NCBI GenBank assembly: GCA_001768155.1
Contig: MENC01000023.1
Span: forward strand, 1 to 10,000
Source of the DNA: Bacteroidetes bacterium GWA2_30_7
GTDB lineage: Bacteria; Bacteroidota; Bacteroidia; Bacteroidales; GWF2-33-38
DNA length: 10,000 nt
Direction of reading: 5' to 3'
The position numbers were made by a program, and so were the translations under genes. This document shows, piece after piece, positions 1-6,059 of this stretch. The notes beneath the pieces were generated by a model. It was not told the DNA's origin. It did no database searches and was given only the letters and a program-made list of their open reading frames with translations. The number at the start of each line of letters is the position of its first letter. Within the stretch, counting starts at the first letter, position 1.

Positions 1-188
1 TTGATTTTGCTTTATGAGTTTAGTATAATAATTTCTAAGCGAGTAATGAAGAATAAGGCTATAAAAAATTAAGTAATTCACTTTTTTTAAAATTATTTTG
101 ATAATTCAATCCACAACTTATATCGCAATCTATCAATTGATTAATTTCTAAATTATCAAAAATTTCAAGTAATCTTAAAAAAAAATCA
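1..188. other. non-coding left margin, possible 3' end of an upstream gene
   Basis: Very AT-rich stretch with no supported gene. Frame 1 on the + strand is open from the window edge to a TAA at 70-72 (23 codons). It could be the tail of an upstream gene, but nothing in the residues is recognisable. On the minus strand a frame of 57 codons is open from 229 down to a TAG at 59-61 but has no ATG. No terminator hairpin with a T-run was seen. Confidence 0.25.
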
Positions 189-196
189 TACCTTTG
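189..196 (+). promoter_or_regulatory. Bacteroidota -7 box (TACCTTTG) of the nuclease-like gene
   Basis: TACCTTTG matches the Bacteroidota sigma-factor -7 consensus TAnnTTTG exactly and lies 18 nt upstream of the ATG at 215. The expected TTTG at about -33 (near 166-169) is poor (CAAG). The same TACCTTTGT string recurs upstream of the helicase at 810-818. Transcription would start near 200-204, giving a leader of only about 12-15 nt. Confidence 0.55.
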
Positions 197-214
197 TAAT
201 ACATATTTATAATC

Positions 215-772
215 ATGAGAAAGTCTTCCTCAGCAAATAATGAACTAAGCTTTGAAAAGGTTTGGAAATTGTTTCAAGATACTGATAAAAAGTTTCAGGA
301 AACTCGTGAGCAAATGAAAGATACTGATAAAAAAATCAAGGAATTATCTAGTTTATTTACATCACAATGGGGGAAACTTATTGAGGCATTAGTTGAGCCA
401 TCTTGCCTAAGACTATTTCAAGAACGAGGTATTAATATTTCACAATCATCTACTCGAATGAAAGCCAATAAAAAAGGGAAAGAAATGGAAGTTGATATTG
501 TACTTATGAATGGTACCGAAATGGTTGTTATAGAAGTTAAAACTACAATGAAGGTTGAGTATATTAATGAATTTATCGAAAAGCTAAATAAATTTAAACT
601 TTTCTTTCCACACTTTAAAAACCTAACATTATATGGGGCTGTGGCAGCTTTAAGGTATGATGAAGAAAGTGATAAATTTGCTTATCGAAACGGAATGTAT
701 GTATTAAAATCAGTCGGCGAAAGCTTAATGAAAATTGCAAATAATAAAAAGTTTAAAGCTACTAAATTCTAA
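215..772 (+). CDS. coiled-coil protein with PD-(D/E)XK nuclease-like core (DUF3782-like)
   Basis: A 185-aa protein of unknown biological role. Residues 10-46 are charged, probably coiled-coil, and contain a short duplication (DTDKKFQE / DTDKKIKE, also visible as a 16-nt direct repeat at 276-291 and 318-333). The core follows: GKLIEALVEP (Glu58), then EVDIVL (Asp94) and VVIEVKTT (Glu107, Lys109). This Glu...Asp...ExK pattern on predicted beta strands is the PD-(D/E)XK restriction-endonuclease-like signature. Proteins with this layout, often annotated DUF3782 or simply hypothetical, are frequent in Bacteroidota and Cyanobacteria; that family assignment is from memory. The ATG follows a good -7 box by 18 nt, which supports the start. 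It appears to be a single-gene unit, since the helicase has its own promoter. Nuclease activity is inferred from residues only; substrate and partner are unknown. Confidence 0.75.
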   Translation: MRKSSSANNELSFEKVWKLFQDTDKKFQETREQMKDTDKKIKELSSLFTSQWGKLIEALVEPSCLRLFQERGINISQSSTRMKANKKGKEMEVDIVLMNGTEMVVIEVKTTMKVEYINEFIEKLNKFKLFFPHFKNLTLYGAVAALRYDEESDKFAYRNGMYVLKSVGESLMKIANNKKFKATKF

Positions 773-786
773 TTTAAAAAAAATAA

Positions 787-817
787 TTTGTCATTGATAA
801 TTAATTTGTTACCTTTG
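787..817 (+). promoter_or_regulatory. Bacteroidota promoter of the cold-shock operon (TTTG-N19-TACCTTTG)
   Basis: TTTG at 787-790 and TACCTTTG at 810-817 are separated by exactly 19 bp, a full match to the Bacteroidota housekeeping promoter (TTTG, about 19 bp, TAnnTTTG). Transcription would begin near 822-826. This is the best promoter in the window. It sits 174 bp before the helicase ATG, so the mRNA has an unusually long leader compared with its neighbours. Confidence 0.75.
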
Positions 818-820
818 TGC

Positions 821-990
821 AGAAATTTGGTAATAAAAGTAGAACAATCTAGTTAGAATTTCTTTTTTTTGTACAATCAAATAAGAAGTCAAACTTTCTA
901 AAATTCACTGGTTAAGCTAAATAAAAATGGGATAAAATACAACAGTATTTGTATGTATTTATTTCTGAGATATTAACTAACATTCATTTA
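821..990 (+). promoter_or_regulatory. long 5' leader of the helicase mRNA with a stem-loop and U-run
   Basis: About 165 nt lie between the predicted transcription start and the helicase ATG at 991. At the very 5' end AGAAATT (821-827) can pair with AATTTCT (857-863), directly followed by T864-T870, which resembles a weak terminator or attenuator. The stem is only 7 bp, AT-rich, and closes a 29-nt loop, so stability is doubtful. Long structured leaders are known regulators of cold-shock mRNAs in other bacteria. A thermosensitive role here is inference from the operon content. Confidence 0.35.
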
Positions 991-2199
991 ATGGAAAATA
1001 CAAGAACACAAAGAAATAATAAAAGAACATTTCAACACCATCCTCAACATTCAACAAAAAGCAGACTTCCAAACACAAGTAAAAAAGGAATTTCAAAATT
1101 AAATTCAAATTTATTTATAAAAAAAGCAACTCCAGTAGTAGAAACTCAATATACAGCAGGACGACTAATAAAAGATTTGAAAGTTGATAAAACTATAATT
1201 TCAAATCTTGAGAAAAAAGGTTACAAAACTCTTACAGAAATTCAGGAAAAATCAATAGATGCAGTTATTAATCACAAAGATTTATTAGGAATTGCTCAAA
1301 CCGGAACTGGAAAAACTGGAGCATTTTTAATCCCAATTATTCATAATTTAATTAATACAAAACCTCAAAATCAAGTATTAATAGTTTCACCAACCCGAGA
1401 ACTAGCTTTACAAATTGACGAAGAGTTTAAAAGTATTGCAACATCTTTAAAATTATATAGTACAAGTTTAATTGGAGGAACAAGTGTAAGAACAGATATT
1501 TCAAACCTCCGAAGACCTTGCCACGTAATTATCGGAACACCCGGTAGAATTGGCGATATGATTCGACAAAATGCAATAAATTTAAAAAGCTTTACAATAC
1601 TTGTTCTTGATGAGTTCGACAGACTTTTAGACATGGGTTTTTATACAGAAATTCAACGATTTGTTGATGGAATGTATAACCGAAAGCAAACAGTTTTATT
1701 CTCAGCAACCGAAGAAAAAAGCCAAAAACAAATTGTCGCAAAATTATTGAATAATCCTGTCGAAGTTAAGCTTTACAACGAAAATAAATCGGGCGATAAT
1801 ATTGAGCAAGAAATTATCAGAGTAAAAGATGGCGAAAATAAAATGACTCTTTTGTTAAATATGATACAAGATAGTTCATTTGAAAAAGTACTTGTTTTTG
1901 CCGAAACAAAAAGATGGGTTAGTAAGGTTTGTAAGAATTTGCAAAATGCTGGAATTAAAGCAGATGAAATTCATGGAAATAAATCTCAGAACTATAGAAT
2001 TAAAGCTTTAGATTTGTTTAAAAATAAGAAAATTCAGGTTTTAGTTGCAACCGATGTTGCTGCTCGCGGACTTGATATTTTAAATGTAACGCATGTAATA
2101 AATTATCATCAACCACTTAATTTTGATAGTTATATACATAGAATTGGAAGAACAGGAAGAGCAGGAAAAAGCGGAAAAGCATATACATTTGTGAACTAA
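991..2199 (+). CDS. DEAD-box (DEFD variant) ATP-dependent RNA helicase
   Basis: A cytoplasmic RNA helicase of 402 aa that unwinds short RNA duplexes using ATP. All core motifs are present (numbered from the ATG at 991): Q-motif region TEIQEKSI near 82-89, motif I AQTGTGKT 102-109, PTREL in Ia, TPGR in Ib, motif II DEFD 207-210, SAT 238-240, ATDVAARGLD in motif V, and HRIGRTGR 383-390 as motif VI. Motif II has Phe in place of Ala. A basic, polar tail of about 45 residues precedes the core. The protein stops 12 residues after motif VI, so it has no C-terminal RNA-binding extension; as I recall, this is usual for a Bacteroidota RhlE-like subfamily. A TTG at 949 would add 14 residues, but the ATG fits the family better. 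It is first in an apparent operon with the Lys-rich protein (10-bp gap) and the cold-shock protein, suggesting a role in RNA unfolding in the cold. Confidence 0.93.
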   Translation: MENTRTQRNNKRTFQHHPQHSTKSRLPNTSKKGISKLNSNLFIKKATPVVETQYTAGRLIKDLKVDKTIISNLEKKGYKTLTEIQEKSIDAVINHKDLLGIAQTGTGKTGAFLIPIIHNLINTKPQNQVLIVSPTRELALQIDEEFKSIATSLKLYSTSLIGGTSVRTDISNLRRPCHVIIGTPGRIGDMIRQNAINLKSFTILVLDEFDRLLDMGFYTEIQRFVDGMYNRKQTVLFSATEEKSQKQIVAKLLNNPVEVKLYNENKSGDNIEQEIIRVKDGENKMTLLLNMIQDSSFEKVLVFAETKRWVSKVCKNLQNAGIKADEIHGNKSQNYRIKALDLFKNKKIQVLVATDVAARGLDILNVTHVINYHQPLNFDSYIHRIGRTGRAGKSGKAYTFVN

Positions 2200-2209
2200 A
2201 ATAAATTTT

Positions 2210-2407
2210 ATGGCAAGATCAAATAATAGCTTTATTAAAAAGCAAAAAGCAGATAAAAAATCTAAAATACGAAAAGAAAAACTACAAAAAAAAGTAGTTA
2301 AAACCAAATCTTCAACTAGCAACGATATTGATAGTATGATAGCATACGTTGATGAATTTGGAAATATAACAAACGAACCACCAGAACAAATTAACAATAA
2401 AAAGTAA
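2210..2407 (+). CDS. small Lys-rich protein of the cold-shock operon
   Basis: A 65-aa soluble protein with no catalytic motif. Residues 10-34 are strongly basic (KKQKADKKSK and further Lys/Arg), likely a disordered or helical nucleic-acid-binding segment. The C-terminal half carries DIDSMIAYVDEFGNI (39-53) followed by a Pro-Pro segment. From memory, Bacteroidota have a recurrent family with a basic start and a (D/E)MIAYVDE(F/N)G(N/V)I motif that lies beside, or is fused to, cold-shock-domain proteins; this looks like the stand-alone form. It starts 10 bp after the helicase stop and ends 19 bp before the cold-shock gene, so co-transcription is very likely. An RNA-chaperone accessory role is inferred from charge and context only. 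Confidence 0.75.
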   Translation: MARSNNSFIKKQKADKKSKIRKEKLQKKVVKTKSSTSNDIDSMIAYVDEFGNITNEPPEQINNKK

Positions 2408-2426
2408 AAATTAACAATTAACAATT

Positions 2427-2621
2427 ATGAAAAAAGGTACAGTAAAGTTTTTTAACAAAACAAAAGGATTTGGTTTTATTACAGTAGAAGATACAAAAGA
2501 AGATATTTTTGTACATCAAACAGGTTTAATTCACGAAATTAAAGAAAATGATACAGTTCAATTTGAAGTTGAAAAAGGTAAAAAAGGATTAAATGCAGTT
2601 AACGTTGAAATAGTTGACTAA
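2427..2621 (+). CDS. cold-shock domain protein (CspA family)
   Basis: A 64-aa single-domain OB-fold RNA/ssDNA chaperone, near the usual family length of 65-70 aa. RNP1 is KGFGFITV (13-20) and RNP2 is IFVHQ (27-31). The N-terminus GTVKFFN matches the family GxVKWFN with Phe for Trp. Such proteins melt mRNA secondary structure, especially in the cold, and complement DEAD-box helicases. It is the last gene of the operon: it follows the Lys-rich protein by 19 bp and is followed within 25 bp by a strong terminator. The gap before it contains a small direct repeat (ATTAACA ATTAACA) and no promoter, so expression probably depends on the upstream promoter. csp paralogues cannot be told apart from sequence alone, so no symbol is given. 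Confidence 0.95.
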   Translation: MKKGTVKFFNKTKGFGFITVEDTKEDIFVHQTGLIHEIKENDTVQFEVEKGKKGLNAVNVEIVD

Positions 2622-2645
2622 CATATAATCTGAGAATTTAAATTT

Positions 2646-2681
2646 AAGCCCTTTACTTTAATTAGTAAAGGGCTTTTTTTT
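2646..2681 (+). terminator. strong intrinsic terminator of the cold-shock operon
   Basis: AAGCCCTTTACT (2646-2657) pairs perfectly with AGTAAAGGGCTT (2664-2675) around the 6-nt loop TTAATT, and a run of eight T follows (2674-2681). The 12-bp stem with a GC core and U-tail is a textbook Rho-independent terminator on the + strand. Confidence 0.93.
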
Positions 2682-2772
2682 CGTAAGCTACAAGTTCAAA
2701 ATACCAAAAACTTAACCTCATTCTAAAATATACAAAGTATTTTTATCATTTTTTCAGGATATTTTAAATTTC

Positions 2773-2813
2773 ATCCTTGTAAATTGAAAAATTGATTTTC
2801 AATTTACAAGGAT
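2773..2813. repeat. perfect 18-bp inverted repeat upstream of the ATPase gene
   Basis: ATCCTTGTAAATTGAAAA (2773-2790) is an exact reverse complement of 2796-2813, with a 5-nt spacer (ATTGA). No T-run follows on either strand, so it is not a terminator. It lies before the predicted transcription start, so it would act as DNA rather than in the mRNA. The right arm covers the -33 position of the promoter at 2820-2827, as an operator would. A relic of a small mobile repeat is the other possibility. Confidence 0.85.
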
Positions 2814-2827
2814 AATTGTTATATTTG
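2797..2827 (+). promoter_or_regulatory. promoter of the AAA_14/DUF4143 ATPase gene
   Basis: TATATTTG (2820-2827) matches the Bacteroidota -7 consensus TAnnTTTG. At the correct 19-bp distance lies TTTC (2797-2800), three of four matches to the -33 TTTG, inside the right arm of the inverted repeat. Only 4 nt separate the -7 box from the ATG at 2832, so transcription would start at or next to the start codon and the mRNA would be leaderless or nearly so. Confidence 0.55.
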
Positions 2828-2831
2828 TAAC

Positions 2832-4001
2832 ATGATAAAGCGAATAATTACAGATGAAATTATTGATTTGCTTAATTTTTTTCCTGCTGTTGGAATAATT
2901 GGACCTCGGCAATGTGGGAAAACTACAATAGCAAAAGAAGTTGCATCAAGACTAAAAAAAGAAACTATTTATATTGACCTTGAATCGTTGAGCGATGTTA
3001 ATATATTAACAGAACCAGAATTATTTTTTAAAAATAATTTGGACAAATGTATTATTCTGGATGAAATCCAAAGAAAACCAGAACTATTCACTTTACTTAG
3101 ATCTGTAATTGATTTTGATAAAAAACCAGGAAGATTCATTATTTTAGGTTCTGCATCTCCAATAATTATGAGAGATTCGTCTGAATCCCTAGCTGGAAGA
3201 ATAGCATATAAAGAATTGTCACCTTTTAATTTAGTTGAGTTACAAGATGAAAAAGAACTATTAAATCACTGGATATATGGAGCTTACCCTGACTGCTATC
3301 TTGCTGATAACAAAAAATATTCTGAAGTGTGGAGAGATAATTTCATAACTTCATATATCGAAAGAGATTTACCTCTTTTAGGATTAAATGTTATGCCTGC
3401 ATTAATAAGAAGATTCTGGATTATGCTTGCCAATAATCACTCAGGCATATTAAATGCAAGTTCATATGCAAACGCCTTAGATATTTCATCACCAACGGTT
3501 AGAAAATATCTTTATTTTCTTGAAAATGCTTTTTTAATTAACACTCTACAACCATTTTATAAAAACTTAAATAAAAGGCTTGTTAAATCTCCTAAAATAT
3601 ACATAAGAGATTCCGGTATTTTGCATTATTTGAGGCAAATTTTATCATTTAGCGAACTTGAAAATAATATTGCAATTGGTCATTCCTGGGAAGGATATGT
3701 TATTGAGCAAATTAAAGAACTATTGCCAAAACATATTCAAATGTATTATTATAGAACTCAATCTGGTGCTGAATGTGATGTGGTACTTGTAAAAGGAGAA
3801 ATTGTTTCAGCTGCAATTGAAATAAAATACTCTTCATCGCCATCTGTTGGAAAAGGATTAAACATTTCTATTGAAGATTTGGAGTCAGAAAATAGCTTTA
3901 TAATAACCCCATTTTCTGACGATTATATGATAAAGAAAAATATTAGAGTTTGTAAACTTTACGATTTTCTTCAAAAATATTTACCCAAAATTATTCAATA
4001 A
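2832..4001 (+). CDS. AAA_14 ATPase with C-terminal DUF4143 domain
   Basis: A 389-aa predicted P-loop ATPase. Walker A is GPRQCGKTT (24-32), Walker B is IILDEIQ (74-80), and LGSASP (105-110) fits sensor 1, followed by the conserved AGR...ELSPF stretch (121-132). This is the AAA_14 half. A winged-helix-like segment around 205-235 leads into DUF4143. The C-terminus carries a restriction-endonuclease-like pattern: Glu287 in SWEGYVIEQ, Asp316 in AECDVVL, and Glu330-x-Lys332 in AIEIKYS. Length is typical for the family (about 380-420 aa), which is abundant and multicopy in Bacteroidota and archaea but has no settled function. The ATG is the only credible start because Walker A begins at residue 24 and the next Met is far downstream. 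The next gene begins 18 bp later, so the two may share a transcript. Confidence 0.9.
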   Translation: MIKRIITDEIIDLLNFFPAVGIIGPRQCGKTTIAKEVASRLKKETIYIDLESLSDVNILTEPELFFKNNLDKCIILDEIQRKPELFTLLRSVIDFDKKPGRFIILGSASPIIMRDSSESLAGRIAYKELSPFNLVELQDEKELLNHWIYGAYPDCYLADNKKYSEVWRDNFITSYIERDLPLLGLNVMPALIRRFWIMLANNHSGILNASSYANALDISSPTVRKYLYFLENAFLINTLQPFYKNLNKRLVKSPKIYIRDSGILHYLRQILSFSELENNIAIGHSWEGYVIEQIKELLPKHIQMYYYRTQSGAECDVVLVKGEIVSAAIEIKYSSSPSVGKGLNISIEDLESENSFIITPFSDDYMIKKNIRVCKLYDFLQKYLPKIIQ

Positions 4002-4019
4002 ATTGCTGAATTAGTGCAT

Positions 4020-5219
4020 ATGAAAATTAAACTCGCTTTATATTTAATTTTATTTTTTCAGATTATTCATTCAGTTTTTTCCCAAAACGAAAAGCAATTT
4101 TTCCAATTTGGTGTAACTGGAGGGACTAATGTTTCAAAATTAAATCGATACTTTTATAATATAAAAATCGATACTTTAGGTGCAATAAAAGCTATTGATG
4201 TAGTCCCAAATAAAAATGTTGCATTACCACATTTTGGTGTTAATTCTGTATTCAACCTTAACGATAAATTTAGTTTTAGAGCAGGTGTTCAATATTCGTT
4301 TCGCGGTAGCAATTTAGAAAAACCAACAAAAAAATATCGCATTAATTTTTTTGATATTTATGCTATGCAGGGCTTTACATTTCTTCCCGGATTGAGGTTT
4401 GAAGCAGGAGTCCAATATTCAATATTATACGAACAATATTATAAAATTTTAAATGGTAGTTTTGAATCTGGCGAAGAAAAAATCAAAATTAAAGATTATA
4501 AATCAAGACCAGAATTTATGGCTGGACTAGATTTCACTTTACAAAAAAATCTTAGTGTTTATGCACGATATACTATTCCGACCAAAACTCTCGATGCTTC
4601 AAATTTTCAATTAGGAATTTCATTAATTATTAATGATAGTAAAAGTGATGGAAAATCTGGAAAAACCGCATATAGTTTAGAACAATTATTTGCTAATCCG
4701 TTAGCTTATACAAAACTAATACTACATCGCAACAATCTTGTTGAATTGCCTGCTGAAATTGGAAAATGCCTTAATTTAGAAGAAATAAAACTTAATGGAA
4801 ATTTTTTAAAAACGTTACCAAAAGAAATTGGAAACTTAGTTAATCTTAAATTGCTTGAAGTTAGCTTCAACGAAATTGAATATTTGCCAAATGAGATTGG
4901 AAATTTATCAAATCTTGAGTTTTTAAAAATTGATAATAATAAGTTAAAGCACCTTCCTCCTGAAATTGGAATGCTTGATAAGTTACGTTTTTTTACGATT
5001 GGGAAAAATGAATTAGAATTTCTTCCTGATGAAATTGGAAATCTTTCAAGTTTGACAGAATTAGACATTATAAGTTCTGGGCTTATGAAATTGCCAACTA
5101 CAATTGTAAAGCTTAAAAAACTGGAGTATTTATATATAAGTAATCCTGATTTATTTACAGTATTGCCATCGTCAATAAATCCACGCTTAAAAGTTTATTT
5201 ATTTGGTACAAGATTATAG
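4020..5219 (+). CDS. exported beta-barrel protein fused to six leucine-rich repeats
   Basis: A 399-aa predicted envelope protein. Residues 1-21 form a signal peptide (MKIKLALYLILFF..., cleavage likely near FSQ). Residues about 27-206 alternate hydrophobic and polar residues with turns (FQFGVTGG, FSFRAGVQYSF, GLRFEAGVQYSI, LSVYARYTI, FQLGISLII), like the PorT/OmpA-type small outer-membrane barrels of Bacteroidota. A short Gly/Ser/Lys linker leads to six leucine-rich repeats with an exact 23-residue period. The EIG motif recurs at 246, 269, 292, 315 and 338 with consensus LPxEIGNLxxLxxLxLxxN, then a diverged sixth repeat and a short cap. A GTG at 4014 is also in frame, but the ATG gives a cleaner signal peptide. 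The repeats probably bind a protein or other ligand. Which side of the outer membrane they face is unknown. No type IX sorting domain follows. Confidence 0.8.
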   Translation: MKIKLALYLILFFQIIHSVFSQNEKQFFQFGVTGGTNVSKLNRYFYNIKIDTLGAIKAIDVVPNKNVALPHFGVNSVFNLNDKFSFRAGVQYSFRGSNLEKPTKKYRINFFDIYAMQGFTFLPGLRFEAGVQYSILYEQYYKILNGSFESGEEKIKIKDYKSRPEFMAGLDFTLQKNLSVYARYTIPTKTLDASNFQLGISLIINDSKSDGKSGKTAYSLEQLFANPLAYTKLILHRNNLVELPAEIGKCLNLEEIKLNGNFLKTLPKEIGNLVNLKLLEVSFNEIEYLPNEIGNLSNLEFLKIDNNKLKHLPPEIGMLDKLRFFTIGKNELEFLPDEIGNLSSLTELDIISSGLMKLPTTIVKLKKLEYLYISNPDLFTVLPSSINPRLKVYLFGTRL

Positions 5220-5259
5220 CTATATGAAACAACCATTACTAAAAAAAATACACAATTTA

Positions 5260-5275
5260 TCCCGATTTTTCGGGA
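5260..5275. repeat. small TCCCGA hairpin
   Basis: TCCCGA (5260-5265), loop TTTT, TCGGGA (5270-5275): a 6-bp GC-rich stem after the LRR gene. No T-run follows on the + strand (AAAAGA), so it is at best a weak terminator. TCCCGA...TCGGGA hairpins are, from memory, common intergenic elements in Bacteroidota. Confidence 0.6.
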
Positions 5276-5305
5276 AAAGAATGATTATATTTTTAATGAA
5301 AGCAA

Positions 5306-5366
5306 AGATTTAGAAAGGATTACAGGATTAACAATGTAAAACCTGTAAATCTTGTAAATCCTGTCA
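5306..5366. repeat. imperfect palindrome of 9-nt units upstream of nth
   Basis: The right half runs AAACCTGT, AAATCTTGT, AAATCCTGT (about 5338-5363), a 9-nt period with unit AAATCCTGT. The left half (about 5306-5329) holds the complementary versions AGATTTAG, AAGGATT, ACAGGATT, so the element can fold into a long imperfect hairpin with its apex near 5331-5337. It ends about 20 bp before the nth ATG. It resembles the interspersed ATCCTGTAA repeats found between genes in many Bacteroidota. Confidence 0.6.
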
Positions 5367-5383
5367 AAATAAATTATAATTCT

Positions 5384-6022
5384 ATGAAACCATCCGAAAT
5401 ATTAAAAAATATTATCCCGATTTTTGAAAAAAATTCGCCTAATCCAAAAACTGAATTAGAATACATTGACCCTTTTCAATTGGCTGTTGCGGTTATTTTA
5501 TCGGCACAATGTACCGATGTTCGTGTTAATATGGTTACTCCAAAGCTATTTAAAGTATTTCCAACTGCCGAAAAAATGGCTAAAGCAACTATCGAAGAAG
5601 TATTTGATTTGATAAAATCAATTTCATATCCGAATAATAAAGCAAAGCATTTAATCGGAATGTCGAAAATGCTAATAGAAGAATTTAATAATCAGTTACC
5701 TTCAGATATTGAATTGCTTCAAAAACTTCCGGGAGTTGGACGAAAAACGGCAAATGTATTAGCATCTGTTTTATTTAACAAACCTACATTTGCTGTTGAT
5801 ACTCATGTTTTTAGAGTTTGCAACAGAATTGGCTTAACTATAAATGCTAAAAACCCATTACAAACAGAACAACAAATATTAGCAATTGCAGAACCTGCTC
5901 AAATTCCAAATTTGCATCATTGGTTAATTTTGCACGGACGTTATGTGTGTAAAGCCCGAAAACCTTTATGTGAGGAGTGTTTGATTAATAAGTTTTGTAA
6001 TTACTTTTTATACTTTGTGTAG
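5384..6022 (+). CDS. nth: endonuclease III (bifunctional DNA glycosylase/AP lyase)
   Basis: A 212-aa base-excision-repair enzyme that removes oxidised pyrimidines and nicks the abasic site; the E. coli enzyme is 211 aa. The helix-hairpin-helix is LPGVGRKTA (115-123) with the catalytic Lys121 (Lys120 in E. coli). The catalytic Asp is Asp139 in VDTHVFRV (Asp138 in E. coli). The C-terminal [4Fe-4S] cluster ligands are Cys189, Cys196, Cys199 and Cys205, exactly the C-x6-C-x2-C-x5-C spacing. The usual SAQCTD motif is at 40-45. All key residues are intact, so it should be active. It stands alone between repeat elements, and no convincing promoter was found in the 164 bp before it. It converges on the minus-strand TPR gene. 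Confidence 0.97.
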   Translation: MKPSEILKNIIPIFEKNSPNPKTELEYIDPFQLAVAVILSAQCTDVRVNMVTPKLFKVFPTAEKMAKATIEEVFDLIKSISYPNNKAKHLIGMSKMLIEEFNNQLPSDIELLQKLPGVGRKTANVLASVLFNKPTFAVDTHVFRVCNRIGLTINAKNPLQTEQQILAIAEPAQIPNLHHWLILHGRYVCKARKPLCEECLINKFCNYFLYFV

Positions 6023-6043
6023 TGTTATTCTTACATTCTTCAA

Positions 6044-6059
6044 AAGCTCTTTGGAGCTT
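6044..6059. terminator. weak hairpin between convergent genes
   Basis: AAGCTC (6044-6049), loop TTTG, GAGCTT (6054-6059). Read on the minus strand, the stem ends in a short TTTT, so it could act as a weak terminator for the TPR-SpoIIE gene, whose stop is about 34 bp earlier. On the + strand the stem is followed by GGAATT rather than a T-run. Confidence 0.35.

Noticed and set aside
59..229. Minus-strand open frame of 57 codons with protein-like composition (LLEIFDNLEINQLID...)
   Set aside because: It has no ATG and no usable start, overlaps the promoter and start of the nuclease-like gene, and nothing in it is recognisable. It could be a decayed gene fragment but is equally likely to be chance in AT-rich DNA.
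949..990. Upstream TTG start adding 14 residues to the helicase
   Set aside because: The extension (YVFISEILTNIHL) does not look like the basic tail typical of these helicases, and a good ATG follows at 991.
1371..1634. Minus-strand open frame of 87 codons inside the helicase
   Set aside because: Lies wholly opposite conserved helicase motifs; an antisense shadow.
2197..2199. Early stop making the helicase look truncated after motif VI
   Set aside because: Recalled Bacteroidota members of this subfamily end at about the same place, and the downstream operon is intact, so it is read as full length.
2080..2424. Minus-strand open frame of 114 codons opposite the helicase end and the Lys-rich gene
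   Set aside because: Hydrophobic, Phe/Leu/Ser-rich composition is the expected antisense of Lys-rich coding DNA. The + strand genes have better operon and motif support.
2773..2813. Inverted repeat as a transcription terminator
   Set aside because: No T-run follows on either strand, and the real terminator of the preceding operon is already at 2646-2681.
215..4001. A defence or mobile island linking the PD-(D/E)XK protein and the DUF4143 ATPase
   Set aside because: The two genes are separated by a complete housekeeping operon with its own promoter and terminator, and no integrase, methylase or toxin-antitoxin pair is present.
4706..5068. Minus-strand open frame of 120 codons with an apparent repeat (RFPIS.G)
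   Set aside because: It is the antisense of the LRR array; the periodicity is inherited from the 69-nt LRR unit.
5224..5313. 29-codon ORF on the + strand starting MKQPLLKKIHN
   Set aside because: Runs through the TCCCGA hairpin and into the palindromic repeat, with no promoter and no similarity; probably chance.
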